This document shows positions 8,714 to 20,198 of a stretch of DNA of 64,000 bases, piece by piece. The notes beneath the pieces were generated by a model, which worked only from the letters and a program-made list of their open reading frames with translations, had not been told where the DNA came from and ran no database searches. Origin of the DNA: Bacteroidaceae bacterium (GTDB taxonomy: Bacteria > Bacteroidota > Bacteroidia > Bacteroidales > Bacteroidaceae); contig JAFVSR010000037.1 of NCBI GenBank assembly GCA_017503645.1, positions 21,126 through 85,125 on the forward strand, given 5' to 3'. Both the position numbers and the translations under genes were made by a program. The stretch's first letter is position 1, and every line of letters begins with the position of its first letter.

Positions 8714-8758
8714 GAGGGGCCTGCAAGCCCCTCTTTTTCATAAAATACCCCTTGGGGC
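8714..8758 (+). terminator. Attenuator-like leader of the rimP operon
   Basis: A GC-rich stem GAGGGGC (8714-8720) / GCCCCTC (8727-8733) is followed at once by TTTTT (8734-8738). This forms an intrinsic terminator about 12 nt into the transcript and ahead of rimP. A second element CCCC TT GGGGC (8748-8758) follows, and its GGGGC arm could instead pair with GCCCC of the first stem. The two arrangements are mutually exclusive, as in attenuators. Control of this operon by premature termination is inferred. Confidence 0.55.
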
Positions 8759-8779
8759 ATCATAATTAAAACAAACTAT

Positions 8780-9247
8780 ATGATTGACAGACAACAAGTA
8801 ATCGACCTGACAAACGAATGGCTTGCCGGCAAAGAGTATTTTCTGGTAGATGTAGCCATAAGTAAAGATGACAAAATCACGGTAGAAATCGACCACGCCG
8901 AGGGTGTGTGGATTGAAGATTGTGCCGACCTCAGCCGCCACATAGAGCAGGGGTTGAGCCGCGAGACAGATGATTACGAACTTGAGGTGGGCTCGGCGGG
9001 CCTGGGACAACCTTTCAAGGTGCTGCAGCAGTACATCAACCACACCGGTTTGGAGGTTGAGGTGCTCACTAAAGAGGGTAAAAAGCTCAAAGGCATTCTT
9101 AAGAGCGCCTGCGAGCAGGAGTTTGTGCTCACAATATCGAAGAAAGAGAAGATTGAGGGAGCAAAACGTCCGCAGATTGTCGAGGAGGATTTGCATTTCG
9201 CCTACGACAGCATCAAATACACAAGATATATTATAAATTTCAAATAA
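8780..9247 (+). CDS. rimP: Ribosome maturation factor RimP
   Basis: A 155-residue protein needed for maturation of the 30S ribosomal subunit. The N-terminal alpha/beta domain includes VEIDHAEGVWIEDCADLSRHIEQ and the conserved YELEVGSAGLGQPFK stretch (family pattern LEVSSPG..RPL). A C-terminal SH3-like barrel follows, containing LKGILKSACEQEFVLT. Length is normal. It is the first gene of the operon, and nusA begins one base after its stop codon, an order found across bacteria. Confidence 0.93.
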   Translation: MIDRQQVIDLTNEWLAGKEYFLVDVAISKDDKITVEIDHAEGVWIEDCADLSRHIEQGLSRETDDYELEVGSAGLGQPFKVLQQYINHTGLEVEVLTKEGKKLKGILKSACEQEFVLTISKKEKIEGAKRPQIVEEDLHFAYDSIKYTRYIINFK

Positions 9248-9248
9248 A

Positions 9249-10511
9249 ATGGCAAAGAAAGAAGAAACAATCAGCCTTCTTGATACATTTCAAGAGTTCA
9301 AAGAGTCGAAAAACATCGACCGCACTACTATGATCAGCGTGCTCGAGGAGAGCTTCCGCAAGGTATTGGTAAATATGTTCGGCAGCGACGAGAACTACTC
9401 GGTTATCGTAAACCCCGACCGTGGTGACTTTGAGATACAGCGCCGCCGCACCGTGGTTGCCGACAACGAGGTGAAGAACAGCAATATGGAGATTTCGTTG
9501 AGCGAGGCTCAGCAGATTGACGACTCGTTCGAGGTGGGCGAGGATGTGAGCGAAATTGTGAATTTTGCAGAGTTCGGCCGCCGCGCCATCCTCAACCTGC
9601 GCCAAACACTTGCTTCAAAGATTCTGGAGCTGGAGAAAGACAGCCTCTACAACAAATACAGCGAGCGCATAGGACAAATTGTGAGCGGCGAGGTATATCA
9701 GATTTGGAAAAAAGAGCTCCTGCTTGTAGATGACGAGAACAACGAGCTCATCCTCCCCAAAACAGAGCAGATACCTTCGGACTTCTACCGCAAGGGCGAG
9801 AATGTACGTGCCGTTATTGCCCGTGTCGACAACCAGAACAACAACCCCAAGATTATTTTGAGCCGCACATCGCCTATGTTCTTGCAGCGTCTTTTCGAGC
9901 TCGAGGTTCCCGAGATTAACGACGGCCTCATAACCATCAAAAAGATAGCCCGCATCCCCGGCAAGCGCGCCAAGATTGCAGTGGAGACATATGACGAGCG
10001 CATTGACCCCGTAGGTGCTTGCGTGGGTGTAAAGGGTTCGCGTATTCACGGCATCGTGCGTGAGTTGCGCAACGAGAATATCGACGTTATCCCCTACACA
10101 TCGAACATAGAGCTCTTCATAAAGCGTGCATTGAGCCCCGCCAAGATACAGAGCATCACACTCGACGAAGAGAAGCGCGTTGCCGATGTAAACCTGAAAC
10201 AGGAGGAGGTGTCGCTTGCCATTGGTAAGGATGGTCTTAACATCAAACTTGCAAGTATGCTCACCGACTACACCATAAACGTATATCGCGAGATTGACGA
10301 GCAGCAGGAGGATGACATCTACCTGGAGGAGTTTGCCGACGAGATTGACGAGTGGATAATAGCAGCCATCAAGAAGATTGGCCTCGACACCGCAAAAGCC
10401 GTTCTCAACGCACCTCGCGAGGTTCTCATTGAGAAAGCCGACTTGGAAGAGGATACCGTAGACCACGTAATCGAGGTACTTAAAGCCGAGTTTGAAGAGG
10501 ACGAGGAATAA
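9249..10511 (+). CDS. nusA: Transcription termination/antitermination factor NusA
   Basis: A 420-residue RNA polymerase-binding factor that modulates pausing, termination and antitermination. Domains in order: N-terminal polymerase-binding domain (about 1-130), S1 domain (about 135-200, starting IGQIVSGEVYQIW), and two KH domains (about 205-350, with GACVGVKGSRIHGIVRELRNE and SLAIGKDGLNIKLASMLTDY). A short acidic C-terminus is rich in Glu. The two acidic AR repeats of the E. coli protein are absent, as in most Bacteroidota. It sits between rimP and infB. Confidence 0.96.
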   Translation: MAKKEETISLLDTFQEFKESKNIDRTTMISVLEESFRKVLVNMFGSDENYSVIVNPDRGDFEIQRRRTVVADNEVKNSNMEISLSEAQQIDDSFEVGEDVSEIVNFAEFGRRAILNLRQTLASKILELEKDSLYNKYSERIGQIVSGEVYQIWKKELLLVDDENNELILPKTEQIPSDFYRKGENVRAVIARVDNQNNNPKIILSRTSPMFLQRLFELEVPEINDGLITIKKIARIPGKRAKIAVETYDERIDPVGACVGVKGSRIHGIVRELRNENIDVIPYTSNIELFIKRALSPAKIQSITLDEEKRVADVNLKQEEVSLAIGKDGLNIKLASMLTDYTINVYREIDEQQEDDIYLEEFADEIDEWIIAAIKKIGLDTAKAVLNAPREVLIEKADLEEDTVDHVIEVLKAEFEEDEE

Positions 10512-10543
10512 ATCCCTATTAACCCAAAAAGAAAAAGCGACTA

Positions 10544-13381
10544 ATGAAGATAAGACTAAATAAAGTACAAGGAGAGCTTAATCTGGGACTGTCCACCATC
10601 GTGGAATTCTTGCAGAAGAAGGGCTTCGAGATAAAAGAAGACCCCAATGCTGTTGTGCCCGAGGAGGGTTACAAGCTATTGATAGAGGAGTTCAGCGCAG
10701 ACAAGAAAGCTCGCATACAATCGGACAACTTCACCAAGGAACGCCAAAACAAGGAGAAGCCTAAGGCTGCACCCGTTGAGGCGCCCAAGGCCGAGGAGCC
10801 TAAACCTGTGGTGAAGCCTGCGCCCGAGGCACCCAAGAAGGAGGAGCCTAAACCCGTGGAAGAGCCCAAGAAAGAGGAGCCCAAAGCAGAGAGCAAAATT
10901 GTAATCACAGGCCGTATAGACCTTGATGCATTAAAGAAACCTGCAAAGAAGGAGCAACCCAAAAAGGAGGAGGCAAAACCTGTAGAACAGCCCAAACCCG
11001 TTGAGACGCCCAAGGCCGAGGAGCCCAAACCCGTGGAGCAGCCTAAGGAAGAGGAGTCCAAAGCAGAACAGAAACCTGCACAGCCCACACTCACACAACT
11101 TGAAGAGGTGGAGGCACCCAAGCTCAACATCATAGGCCAGATAGACCTTTCGGCCATCAACCAATCTACACGCCCCAAGAAGAAGAGCAAAGAGGAGAAA
11201 AAGAAGGAGCGTGAGGAGAAAGACAAGCAGCGCCAGCAGCAACGCGAGGCACAACGCCAGCAGAACAACGGCGGTGCACAGGGCGAGGGTGGCAAGAAAA
11301 AGCGCCAACGCATAAACAACCAGCGCGTTAACATCAACGACGTGAAGGAGAGTGGCGAGCAGAACAATAACCAGGACTGGAGCGCCAACCGCAACAAGAA
11401 CAACGGCAGCAACAACCCGTCACAGGGCAGCCGCCGCGACCGCGACCGCCAGCACAAACGTTTCGACAAGAACGATGTAAACGAGGAGGATGTATCGAAG
11501 CAGGTACGCGAGACGCTCGACCGCCTCACACAGCGTGGCAAGAACAACAAGGCTGCCAAATACCGCAAGGACAAGCGCGAGCTTGCCGCAGAGCGCCAGA
11601 TGCAGGCGATGGATGCCGAAATGGCCGACAGCAAGGTGCTGAAGCTCACCGAGTTTGTGACAGCCAACGAGCTTGCAAGTATGATGAACATTTCTGTGAC
11701 ACAGGTAATTGCCACCTGTATGAGCATTGGTATGATGGTATCCATCAACCAGCGCCTCGACGCAGAGACCATCAACCTGGTGGCCGAGGAGTTCGGTTTC
11801 ACCACTGAATATGTGAGCGCCGAGGTTGCCAACGCCATTGAGGTGGAGGCCGACTCTGACGAGGACCTGCTACCCCGCGCGCCCATTATCACCGTAATGG
11901 GACACGTTGACCACGGAAAGACATCGTTGCTCGATTATATACGAAAAGCAAATGTAATTGCCGGTGAAGCCGGTGGCATTACACAGCACATTGGTGCATA
12001 CAATGTGAAGATGGAGAGCGGCAAGCACATCACCTTCCTCGACACTCCCGGTCACGAGGCATTTACCGCTATGCGTGCCCGTGGTGCCAAGGTTACCGAT
12101 ATTGTAATCATCATAATCGCAGCCGACGACAACGTGATGCCCCAGACCAAGGAGGCCATAAACCACGCAATGGCTGCCGGTGTGCCCATTGTATTTGCCA
12201 TCAACAAGTGCGACAAGCCCGCTGCAGACCCCAACCGCATTAAAGAGGAGCTTGCACAGCTCAATATGCTTGTTGAGGATTGGGGTGGTAAGTACCAGTC
12301 GCAAGAGATTTCGGCAAAGAAAGGTATGGGTGTTGAGGAACTTATGGAGAAGGTTCTCCTAGAGGCCGAAATGCTCGACCTCAAAGCAAACCCCAACCGC
12401 AAAGCAACAGGTTCCATCATTGAATCGACATTGGACAAGGGCCGTGGATATGTCGCCACCGTACTTGTGCAGAACGGTACACTCAAGGTGGGCGACATTG
12501 TGGTTGCCGGTACACAGTGGGGAAAGGTAAAGGCTATCTTCAACGAGCGTAACCAGCGCATCAAGGGAGTGGCACCTGCCGAGCCTGCACTCATTCTGGG
12601 ACTCAACGGTGCGCCTACTGCCGGTGACACATTCAATGTGGTTGAGAGCGAGCGCGAGGCACGCGAAATAACAAGCAAGCGCGAGCAGTTGCAGCGCGAG
12701 CAGGGCCTGCGTACACAGAAGATGCTTACACTCGACGAGGTGGGCCGCCGCATTGCACTTGGTAACTTCCAGACACTCAACATCATTGTTAAGGGCGACG
12801 TTGACGGTTCAATCGAGGCGTTGAGCGACTCACTCATAAAGCTATCTACCGAAACAATACAGATAAATGTAATCCACAAAGCTGTGGGACAGATTTCAGA
12901 GAGCGACGTAAGCCTCGCCGCAGCATCGGATGCCATTATCGTGGGCTTCCAGGTGCGCCCCTCTGTAACAGCACGCAAGGTGGCCGAGAACGAAGGTGTG
13001 GACATACGCATCTACTCAATCATCTACGATGCCATTGAGGAGGTGAAAGCAGCTATGGAGGGTATGCTTGCTCCCATTGTGAAGGAGGAGGTTACTGCCA
13101 CCATCGAGGTGCGCGAAACATTCCACATCAGCAAAGTGGGTACCGTTGCCGGCTGTATGGTGCGCGAGGGTAAGGTGAAACGTACCGACCGTGCACGCCT
13201 CATACGCGATGGTATTGTGATACACACCGGTAACCTTGCAGCCCTCAAACGCTTCAAGGACGATGTGAAGGAGGTTGGTACCAACTTTGAGTGCGGTATC
13301 AGCTTGCAGAACCAGGACGACATAAAGGTGGGCGATATTATCGAGACCTTTGTTGAGGTGGAGGTTAAGCAGAAGCTATAA
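10544..13381 (+). CDS. infB: Translation initiation factor IF-2
   Basis: A 945-residue GTPase that places initiator tRNA on the 30S subunit. An IF2_N domain (residues 1-50) is followed by a long low-complexity linker (about 60-330). The linker holds repeated proline/lysine/glutamate units such as [10 protein letters not shown], then a basic Asn/Gln/Arg-rich stretch. A second IF2_N domain lies near 365-415. The G domain has G1 GHVDHGKT (453-460), G3 DTPGHEAF and G4 NKCD (554-557). Domains II-IV complete the protein, including the C-terminal fMet-tRNA-binding barrel. The repetitive linker produces long antisense open frames that are not genes. It lies 32 bases after nusA. Confidence 0.97.
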   Translation: MKIRLNKVQGELNLGLSTIVEFLQKKGFEIKEDPNAVVPEEGYKLLIEEFSADKKARIQSDNFTKERQNKEKPKAAPVEAPKAEEPKPVVKPAPEAPKKEEPKPVEEPKKEEPKAESKIVITGRIDLDALKKPAKKEQPKKEEAKPVEQPKPVETPKAEEPKPVEQPKEEESKAEQKPAQPTLTQLEEVEAPKLNIIGQIDLSAINQSTRPKKKSKEEKKKEREEKDKQRQQQREAQRQQNNGGAQGEGGKKKRQRINNQRVNINDVKESGEQNNNQDWSANRNKNNGSNNPSQGSRRDRDRQHKRFDKNDVNEEDVSKQVRETLDRLTQRGKNNKAAKYRKDKRELAAERQMQAMDAEMADSKVLKLTEFVTANELASMMNISVTQVIATCMSIGMMVSINQRLDAETINLVAEEFGFTTEYVSAEVANAIEVEADSDEDLLPRAPIITVMGHVDHGKTSLLDYIRKANVIAGEAGGITQHIGAYNVKMESGKHITFLDTPGHEAFTAMRARGAKVTDIVIIIIAADDNVMPQTKEAINHAMAAGVPIVFAINKCDKPAADPNRIKEELAQLNMLVEDWGGKYQSQEISAKKGMGVEELMEKVLLEAEMLDLKANPNRKATGSIIESTLDKGRGYVATVLVQNGTLKVGDIVVAGTQWGKVKAIFNERNQRIKGVAPAEPALILGLNGAPTAGDTFNVVESEREAREITSKREQLQREQGLRTQKMLTLDEVGRRIALGNFQTLNIIVKGDVDGSIEALSDSLIKLSTETIQINVIHKAVGQISESDVSLAAASDAIIVGFQVRPSVTARKVAENEGVDIRIYSIIYDAIEEVKAAMEGMLAPIVKEEVTATIEVRETFHISKVGTVAGCMVREGKVKRTDRARLIRDGIVIHTGNLAALKRFKDDVKEVGTNFECGISLQNQDDIKVGDIIETFVEVEVKQKL

Positions 13382-13393
13382 CAACGATTTGTA

Positions 13394-13879
13394 ATGAACA
13401 CACTTGATATCATTCTTTTGATAGCCGCTGCCGCAGGATTCGGATACGGCTATTTCAAGGGTATCATAAAGCAGCTTACGCTGGGAGCAGGCATCGTATT
13501 AGGCCTGCTCCTTGCAGTGCTTTACTACCCTGCCGGCAGCGAGATTGTAAAGGGATACACCAACCTGCAGGAGTGGTTGTGCATACCCATAGCATTTGCC
13601 ATAATACTCTTGTGCACCACCCTGCTGCTTAAGGTGGTGGGGGTTTTGCTGTCGGGGTTGCTGAAACTCATTCACTTGGGATTCATCGACAGCATTCTGG
13701 GCGCGGTGTTTTCCACTATAATTGGGTTGATGCTTTTTGTGGGTGCAGTGAACCTTACAAGCCGCATTATGCCCGACAATGAATACACCGGCAAAACATC
13801 GCAGGAAAATTCGTTGTTATACAAGCATACGCAAATTTTCACCTCCTTGATTATTGACAAAGCGGAGAAGAATTTATAA
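13394..13879 (+). CDS. CvpA family membrane protein
   Basis: A 161-residue inner-membrane protein with four hydrophobic helices (about residues 3-20, 27-48, 60-86 and 98-122). The N-terminal pattern DIILLIAAAAGFGYGYFKGIIKQL is typical of the CvpA family. E. coli CvpA is needed for colicin V production and affects envelope homeostasis; the molecular role in Bacteroidota is unknown. The stop codon abuts the ATG of sufB, and a CvpA gene between infB and sufB is a conserved Bacteroidales arrangement. Confidence 0.88.
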   Translation: MNTLDIILLIAAAAGFGYGYFKGIIKQLTLGAGIVLGLLLAVLYYPAGSEIVKGYTNLQEWLCIPIAFAIILLCTTLLLKVVGVLLSGLLKLIHLGFIDSILGAVFSTIIGLMLFVGAVNLTSRIMPDNEYTGKTSQENSLLYKHTQIFTSLIIDKAEKNL

Positions 13880-15325
13880 ATGGGAAAGAAGAGCAATAAT
13901 ATATTCAAGAAGATAGCCAACAAGGCATACGAGTTTGGCTTTATCACAAACATTAAGACCGATATCATAGAGAGCGGGCTTAACGAAGAGGTCATAAGGC
14001 TTATTTCCAAGAAGAAGAACGAGCCCGAGTGGCTGCTTGAGTTCCGCCTGCAGGCTTATAGATACTGGCTTACACAGAAGATGCCCACCTGGCCGCATCT
14101 CAACATTCCGCCAATAGACTATCAGGCCATATCGTACTATGCCGACCCTTTGAAGAAGAAGGAGAAAAAGAACAACGAGATAGACCCCGAGTTGATGAAG
14201 ACATTCGAAAAACTTGGAATACCGTTGGAGGAGCGTCTGGCATTGAGCGGCACAGCAGTGGATGCGGTGATGGATTCGGTGTCGGTAAAAACCACATTTA
14301 AGGAAGAACTCAAAGAGAAAGGAATAATCTTTTGCTCTATGAGCGAGGCGGTGCAGGAGTACCCCGACCTTGTGCGCAAATATCTGGGCTCGGTGGTAAA
14401 CTACCGCGACAACTTCTTTGCAGCGCTCAACAGCGCCGTGTTCAGCGACGGTTCCTTTGTGTATATACCCAAAGGAGTGCGCTGCCCTATGGAGCTATCG
14501 ACCTACTTCAGAATAAACGCGGCGAACACAGGACAGTTTGAGCGCACACTCATCGTGGCCGACGACAACAGCTATGTATCGTACTTGGAGGGCTGCACAG
14601 CACCTATGCGCGACGAGAACCAGCTGCACGCTGCCATTGTGGAGATAATTGTGTGCGACAATGCCGAGGTGAAATACAGCACCGTACAGAACTGGTACCC
14701 GGGCGATGCCGAAGGCAAAGGCGGTGTATACAACTTTGTGACCAAACGAGGCGACTGCCGCGGCCGTAACAGCAAACTGTCGTGGACACAGGTGGAGACC
14801 GGTTCGGCCATCACTTGGAAATACCCAAGTTGTGTGCTGCGTGGCGACAATTCGCAAGGCGAGTTCTACTCGGTGGCACTCACAAACAACTACCAACAGG
14901 CCGACACCGGTACAAAGATGATTCACTTGGGAAAGAACTGCAGCAGCACCATCATAAGCAAAGGTATTTCGGCAGGGCACAGCCAGAACTCATATCGCGG
15001 CCTTGTGCGCGTGAGCAAGAATGCCGACGGTGCACGCAACTACAGCCAATGCGACTCGCTGTTGCTTGGCAGCAAGTGCGGTGCGCACACATTCCCATAT
15101 ATGGATATTCACAACAACAGTGCAGTGATAGAGCACGAGGCCACAACCTCAAAGATATCGGAAGAGCAGTTGTTCTACTGCAACCAACGCGGCATAGGCA
15201 CCGAGGAGGCCATAGGCCTTATTGTAAACGGATATGCCAAAGAGGTACTCAACAAACTGCCTATGGAATTTGCCATTGAGGCGCAAAAACTATTGAGTGT
15301 GTCACTTGAAGGCGCAGTAGGCTAA
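13880..15325 (+). CDS. sufB: Fe-S cluster assembly protein SufB
   Basis: A 481-residue scaffold of the SufBC2D complex, on which Fe-S clusters are built in the cytosol. The N-terminal helical part leads to the SUF core, a right-handed beta-helix from about residue 165 onward. Family signatures include [40 protein letters not shown] and the C-terminal [17 protein letters not shown]. It starts directly after cvpA and is followed 15 bases later by sufC. There is no sufA, sufE or iscR-type gene nearby; the order sufB-C-D-S is the minimal Bacteroidota form. Confidence 0.96.
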   Translation: MGKKSNNIFKKIANKAYEFGFITNIKTDIIESGLNEEVIRLISKKKNEPEWLLEFRLQAYRYWLTQKMPTWPHLNIPPIDYQAISYYADPLKKKEKKNNEIDPELMKTFEKLGIPLEERLALSGTAVDAVMDSVSVKTTFKEELKEKGIIFCSMSEAVQEYPDLVRKYLGSVVNYRDNFFAALNSAVFSDGSFVYIPKGVRCPMELSTYFRINAANTGQFERTLIVADDNSYVSYLEGCTAPMRDENQLHAAIVEIIVCDNAEVKYSTVQNWYPGDAEGKGGVYNFVTKRGDCRGRNSKLSWTQVETGSAITWKYPSCVLRGDNSQGEFYSVALTNNYQQADTGTKMIHLGKNCSSTIISKGISAGHSQNSYRGLVRVSKNADGARNYSQCDSLLLGSKCGAHTFPYMDIHNNSAVIEHEATTSKISEEQLFYCNQRGIGTEEAIGLIVNGYAKEVLNKLPMEFAIEAQKLLSVSLEGAVG

Positions 15326-15340
15326 AAGAGGGAAGATATT

Positions 15341-16096
<756 letters not shown>

Positions 16097-16097
16097 A

Positions 16098-17435
16098 ATG
16101 AGCAACGAACAGGAATATATCAATCTCTTTTGCACGAACAGGGAGCTGATAGAAAAGCCCTGTGCGGCAATGCTCAATGAGGAGCGTGGCAAAGCATTTG
16201 AGAGATTCGAAGAGAGAGGCTTCCCCGGCATAAAGGAGGAGAATTGGCTGCACACAAACGTGGCTGCACAGTTCGCCACCGACTATGGTATGAACCTGGG
16301 GCGCGTAACCACTGAGGCCGGCACGCGCGACATATTCACCTGCGATGTTCCCAACCTGGGTACACACAAAGCATATATAGTGAACGACTCGTTCCAGGCT
16401 GCAGCGAACAACAGCAGCCTGCCCACCGGTGTGTTGTTTGGCAGCCTCAATGCCATAGCTTCGGAGCAACCGGAACTGCTGACACCATACTACAACAAAC
16501 TTGCTGCAAATGGCGACAGCATTGCACAGTTCAACACTCTGTTTGTTCAGGATGGCATAGTGCTGTACATACCGCGCAACATAGAGATTAACGAGACAAT
16601 ACAGATTGTGAGCCTCTTGCAAAGCAAGGTGGAGATGATGTCGAACCGCCGTCTGCTTGTAATACTTGAGGAGGGGGCAAAAGCAAGCCTGCTTATGTGC
16701 GACCACTCCTCTGCTGCGCATAAATCGTTATCGACACAGGTGACCGAGGTGTTTGTCGGTGCCGGCGCATCGCTCGACATTTACGAGTTGGAGGAGACAA
16801 GCGAGAGTAACTGCCGCCTGACACACCTGTTTGTGCAGCAGCAGGCCGACAGCCGTTTCAACCACTGCAATATAACCCTTACCAACGGGTTCACACGCAA
16901 CTATGTGAATGTGCAGCTTGCAGGCAAGGGTGGCGATACAAACATCACAGGACTTGCCATTGGCGACCGCAAGCAACACATAGACAACCGCACGCTCGTG
17001 GAGCACAAGACGAGCCACTGCACAAGCAACGAGCTCTATAAATACATACTCGACGAGGAGTCGGTGGGCATCTTTGCAGGTAAAATGCTCATTCAGCCCT
17101 GTGCGCAGCAGACCATATCGCAGCAGACCAACCGCAACCTATGTCTAACAAAATGCGCGCATATGTATGCCCAACCACAGTTGGAGATATATGCCGACGA
17201 CGTTAAGTGCAGCCACGGCTCCACAGTGGGGCAGCTCGACGAGAACGCGCTCTTTTATATGCAGCAGCGTGGTATCCCCAAAGAGGAGGCCCGCCACCTG
17301 CTTATGTATGCCTTTGCCGGTGAAGTTTTCGAGAATATAAAGATAGAGGCGCTGCGCGACCGCCTGCACCTGTTGGTGGAGAAGCGTTTCCGTGGCGAGC
17401 TCAACCGCTGCAAAGGGTGTTCACTCTGTAAATAG
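16098..17435 (+). CDS. sufD: Fe-S cluster assembly protein SufD
   Basis: A 445-residue partner of SufB in the SufBC2D scaffold. The N-terminal helical region includes the conserved FPGIKEENWLHTN. The beta-helix core covers about 150-410, and the C-terminal stretch is ENALFYMQQRGIPKEEARHLLMYAFAG, with the family's QxRGI motif. SufD diverges more than SufB, as expected. The last residues contain a CKGCSLCK cysteine cluster that is more unusual. sufS starts 8 bases downstream. Confidence 0.95.
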   Translation: MSNEQEYINLFCTNRELIEKPCAAMLNEERGKAFERFEERGFPGIKEENWLHTNVAAQFATDYGMNLGRVTTEAGTRDIFTCDVPNLGTHKAYIVNDSFQAAANNSSLPTGVLFGSLNAIASEQPELLTPYYNKLAANGDSIAQFNTLFVQDGIVLYIPRNIEINETIQIVSLLQSKVEMMSNRRLLVILEEGAKASLLMCDHSSAAHKSLSTQVTEVFVGAGASLDIYELEETSESNCRLTHLFVQQQADSRFNHCNITLTNGFTRNYVNVQLAGKGGDTNITGLAIGDRKQHIDNRTLVEHKTSHCTSNELYKYILDEESVGIFAGKMLIQPCAQQTISQQTNRNLCLTKCAHMYAQPQLEIYADDVKCSHGSTVGQLDENALFYMQQRGIPKEEARHLLMYAFAGEVFENIKIEALRDRLHLLVEKRFRGELNRCKGCSLCK

Positions 17436-17443
17436 ATTCTATT

Positions 17444-18655
17444 ATGCTCAACCCGCAAGAAATAAGAAAGGAGTTTCCCATACTCACACAAACCGTGTAT
17501 GGGAAACCCCTTATATACCTCGACAACGCGGCAACCACACAAAAGCCGCAATGTGTCATAGACGCCATAAGCAATGCATACTGCACTATAAATGCCAATG
17601 TTCACCGCGGTGTGCACCACCTGTCACAGGTGGCAACCGAGGAGTTCGAGCAGGCACGCAGCATAGTGCAACAGTTCATTGGAGCCGCCCACAGCCACGA
17701 GATTATATTCACTCGCGGTACCACAGAGAGCATCAACCTTGTGGCAAGCTCATTTGGCAACACATTCCTGAAGGAGGGCGACGAGGTCATAATATCCACT
17801 ATGGAGCATCACAGCAACATTGTGCCCTGGCAGATGCTGCGCGACCGCATAGGCATTGTACTGCGCGTGATACCCCTCACAAGCGACGAAAAGCTCGATA
17901 TGGAGGCATACAAAGCCCTTTTCAACGAGCGCACCAAACTGGTGAGCATCGCACACGTATCGAACGTAATGGGTGTAACCAACCCTGTGAAGGAGTGCAT
18001 AGAGATAGCGCACAACCATAATGTACCGGTGCTTATAGATGGTGCACAAAGCGCACCACACATAAAAATAGATGTGCAGGTGCTGGATGCCGATTTCTTT
18101 GTAATGAGCGGGCACAAAGTGTATGCCCCCACAGGCATAGGCGTGCTTTACGGCAAGGAGAAATGGCTAAACGCTATGCAGCCATACCACGGCGGTGGCG
18201 AAATGATACAGACCGTTCGTTTCGAAAAGACCACATACAACGAACTGCCGTATAAATTTGAGGCAGGTACCCCCGACTATGTGGGAGCTATTGCGTTGGG
18301 CAAAGCGCTCGAATGGGTAAACAGCATAGGTATTGAGAAGATTGCCGCACACGAGCAGATGCTCACCCGTTATGCCGTGGAGAAACTGCGTGAGATACCG
18401 CAGATGAGAATATTCGGCAAGCCCGACGGCGCAGCCGTTTCATTCCTTGTTGGCGACATACACCCTGCCGACCTGGGTACTATACTCGACCACCTAGGCA
18501 TAGCCATACGCACCGGACACCACTGCGCACAGCCGCTGATAGACCATTTTGGAATACCGGGCACCGTGCGTGCATCGTTTGCGGCATATAACACTAAAGA
18601 GGAGGTAGATATACTCGTAGAGGGCATCAAACGTGCTGTAAAAATGTTTTCATAA
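17444..18655 (+). CDS. sufS: Cysteine desulfurase SufS
   Basis: A 403-residue PLP-dependent enzyme that removes sulfur from cysteine to feed the SufBCD scaffold. PLP binds Lys225 in [11 protein letters not shown]. The persulfide-forming cysteine is Cys361 in [10 protein letters not shown], the group II (SufS) form. Other hallmarks are [11 protein letters not shown] and [11 protein letters not shown]. It normally works with SufE or SufU; neither is encoded here. The stop codon shares a base with the rnhB start (TAATG). Confidence 0.96.
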   Translation: MLNPQEIRKEFPILTQTVYGKPLIYLDNAATTQKPQCVIDAISNAYCTINANVHRGVHHLSQVATEEFEQARSIVQQFIGAAHSHEIIFTRGTTESINLVASSFGNTFLKEGDEVIISTMEHHSNIVPWQMLRDRIGIVLRVIPLTSDEKLDMEAYKALFNERTKLVSIAHVSNVMGVTNPVKECIEIAHNHNVPVLIDGAQSAPHIKIDVQVLDADFFVMSGHKVYAPTGIGVLYGKEKWLNAMQPYHGGGEMIQTVRFEKTTYNELPYKFEAGTPDYVGAIALGKALEWVNSIGIEKIAAHEQMLTRYAVEKLREIPQMRIFGKPDGAAVSFLVGDIHPADLGTILDHLGIAIRTGHHCAQPLIDHFGIPGTVRASFAAYNTKEEVDILVEGIKRAVKMFS

Positions 18656-19266
18656 TGCTCAAACGATTTCAAACTGAAGGTGTTATTGAGGCAGGGTGCG
18701 ACGAGGCCGGCCGCGGATGCCTTGCAGGTGACGTATATGCCGCAGCAGTCATCCTGCCACCCGACTTTGAAAACGAGTTGTTGAACGATTCAAAGCAACT
18801 GACCGAGGCGCAACGCTACCGGTTGCGCAATATCATAGAGAAAGAGGCTGTAGCGTGGGCTGTGGGCATTGTTACAGCGGCCGAAATTGACAAAATAAAT
18901 ATTCTGCGTGCATCAATCCTGGCGATGCACCGCGCGGTTGACAAGCTGAAGGTGCGCCCCGAACACCTGCTTATTGATGGCAACAGATTCAGCCCCTACC
19001 CCGGCATAACACACAACACCGTGGTTAAGGGCGATGCCACATATATGAGCATAGCCGCGGCATCAATCCTTGCAAAGACATATCGCGACGATTATATGCT
19101 TGCCATTGCAAAGGAGTACCCAATGTACGATTGGCAGAACAATAAGGGCTACCCCACTGCCAAACACCGTGCTGCCATACGGGAACACGGCACAACACCT
19201 CACCACCGAATGTCATTCAATCTTTTGGGCGAGGAGCCCAAGCAGTTGGAACTGGCGTTTGAGTAG
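18655..19266 (+). CDS. rnhB: Ribonuclease HII
   Basis: A 203-residue endonuclease that removes misincorporated ribonucleotides and RNA primers from DNA. The active-site motif [11 protein letters not shown] places Asp16 and Glu17 near the N-terminus. [19 protein letters not shown] and [12 protein letters not shown] are further RNase HII signatures. It overlaps sufS by one base, so it is co-translated at the end of the long operon, which a strong terminator then closes. Linkage of rnhB to suf is convenience rather than pathway. Confidence 0.95.
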   Translation: MLKRFQTEGVIEAGCDEAGRGCLAGDVYAAAVILPPDFENELLNDSKQLTEAQRYRLRNIIEKEAVAWAVGIVTAAEIDKINILRASILAMHRAVDKLKVRPEHLLIDGNRFSPYPGITHNTVVKGDATYMSIAAASILAKTYRDDYMLAIAKEYPMYDWQNNKGYPTAKHRAAIREHGTTPHHRMSFNLLGEEPKQLELAFE

Positions 19267-19273
19267 AAATCAT

Positions 19274-19321
19274 ATAAGACCAAAAAAGGCTACCCATTCG
19301 GGTAGCCTTTTTTGGTCTTAT
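19274..19321. terminator. Bidirectional terminator between rnhB and tsf
   Basis: A perfect 22-bp stem (19274-19295 with 19300-19321) with loop ATTC. The arms contain A6 on one side and T6 on the other, so it can end both the plus-strand suf/rnhB operon and the minus-strand rplM-tsf operon. Confidence 0.9.
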
Positions 19322-19333
19322 GCTATTTGCTAA

Positions 19334-20155
19334 TTACTCAGCACGCAATGTGAAACGCTGGAAGCCTGTTGCTGTGAGCTCCTTGTCGAAGCCCTTCAAG
19401 AAATCGGCAACAGAAATCTTCTCGTTCTGGCAGTAGCCCTGCTGCAAGAGGCAAACCTCTTTGTAGAACTTCTGGATACGACCGTCGGCAATGCGAGCAA
19501 TCATATTCTCGGGCTTGCCCTCCTCACGAGCTTTATCCTCGGCTACGGCACGCTCCTTTGCAACTACTGTGGGATCGAGGTCCTCGCTTGTGAGAGCGAG
19601 AGGAGCCGATGCAGCAATCTGCATTGCAATCTCGTGACCAGCCTCCTCGTTAGCCTTTGTAAGAGCTACCATAGTGCAGAGCATATTCTTCTTCTGGTGG
19701 TTGTAGGTGTAGATATTCTCGCCCTCGAGAGTCTTGTAACCATCGAGTTCCATCTTCTCACCTGTGATACCTGTACGAGCAACGATTGCATCCTGCACGG
19801 TACCCTCGCCAAGAGGAAGAGCCTGAACCTCCTCGATAGTCTTGCACTTTGCAGCAACTGCAGCGTCAAGAATATCCTGTGTAAGTTTTATGAAATCGGC
19901 GTTTGTAGCAACGAAGTCTGTTTCGCACTTCAAAGCGATGATAGCAGCAAAGCCATTCTCAGCCTTTACAAGCACGCAACCCTCAGAAGCCTCGCGGTCG
20001 CTACGTTTAGCAGCCACCAACTGTCCCTTCTTACGGATAATCTCAACAGCCTTGTCGAAATCGCCCTCAGCCTCTGTCAAAGCGTTCTTACAATCCATCA
20101 TACCGGCTCCGGTCATTGTACGGAGCTTGGAAATATCAGCCATTGTTACAGCCAT
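19334..20155 (-). CDS. tsf: Elongation factor Ts
   Basis: A 273-residue nucleotide exchange factor for EF-Tu. The N-terminal UBA-like domain includes ISKLRTMTGAGMMDCKNALTE, the classic EF-Ts signature. The core follows, with LKCETDFVATNADF near residue 75, and the end is the dimerisation region. The product starts MAVTMADISKLR; Met5 is an alternative start. It is the last gene of rplM-rpsI-rpsB-tsf, 43 bases after rpsB. The length is close to the E. coli protein (about 283). Confidence 0.96.
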   Translation of the reverse strand: MAVTMADISKLRTMTGAGMMDCKNALTEAEGDFDKAVEIIRKKGQLVAAKRSDREASEGCVLVKAENGFAAIIALKCETDFVATNADFIKLTQDILDAAVAAKCKTIEEVQALPLGEGTVQDAIVARTGITGEKMELDGYKTLEGENIYTYNHQKKNMLCTMVALTKANEEAGHEIAMQIAASAPLALTSEDLDPTVVAKERAVAEDKAREEGKPENMIARIADGRIQKFYKEVCLLQQGYCQNEKISVADFLKGFDKELTATGFQRFTLRAE

Positions 20156-20198
20156 AGTAGTAATATTGTTTTAAGAATTAATAAATAAATGGAGTGAA

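Noticed and set aside
10669-13011. Long antisense open frames opposite infB (407 and 319 codons)
   Set aside because: They mirror the repetitive [10 protein letters not shown] linker and codon bias of infB, have no ribosome-binding site or family similarity, and lie fully inside an unmistakable gene.
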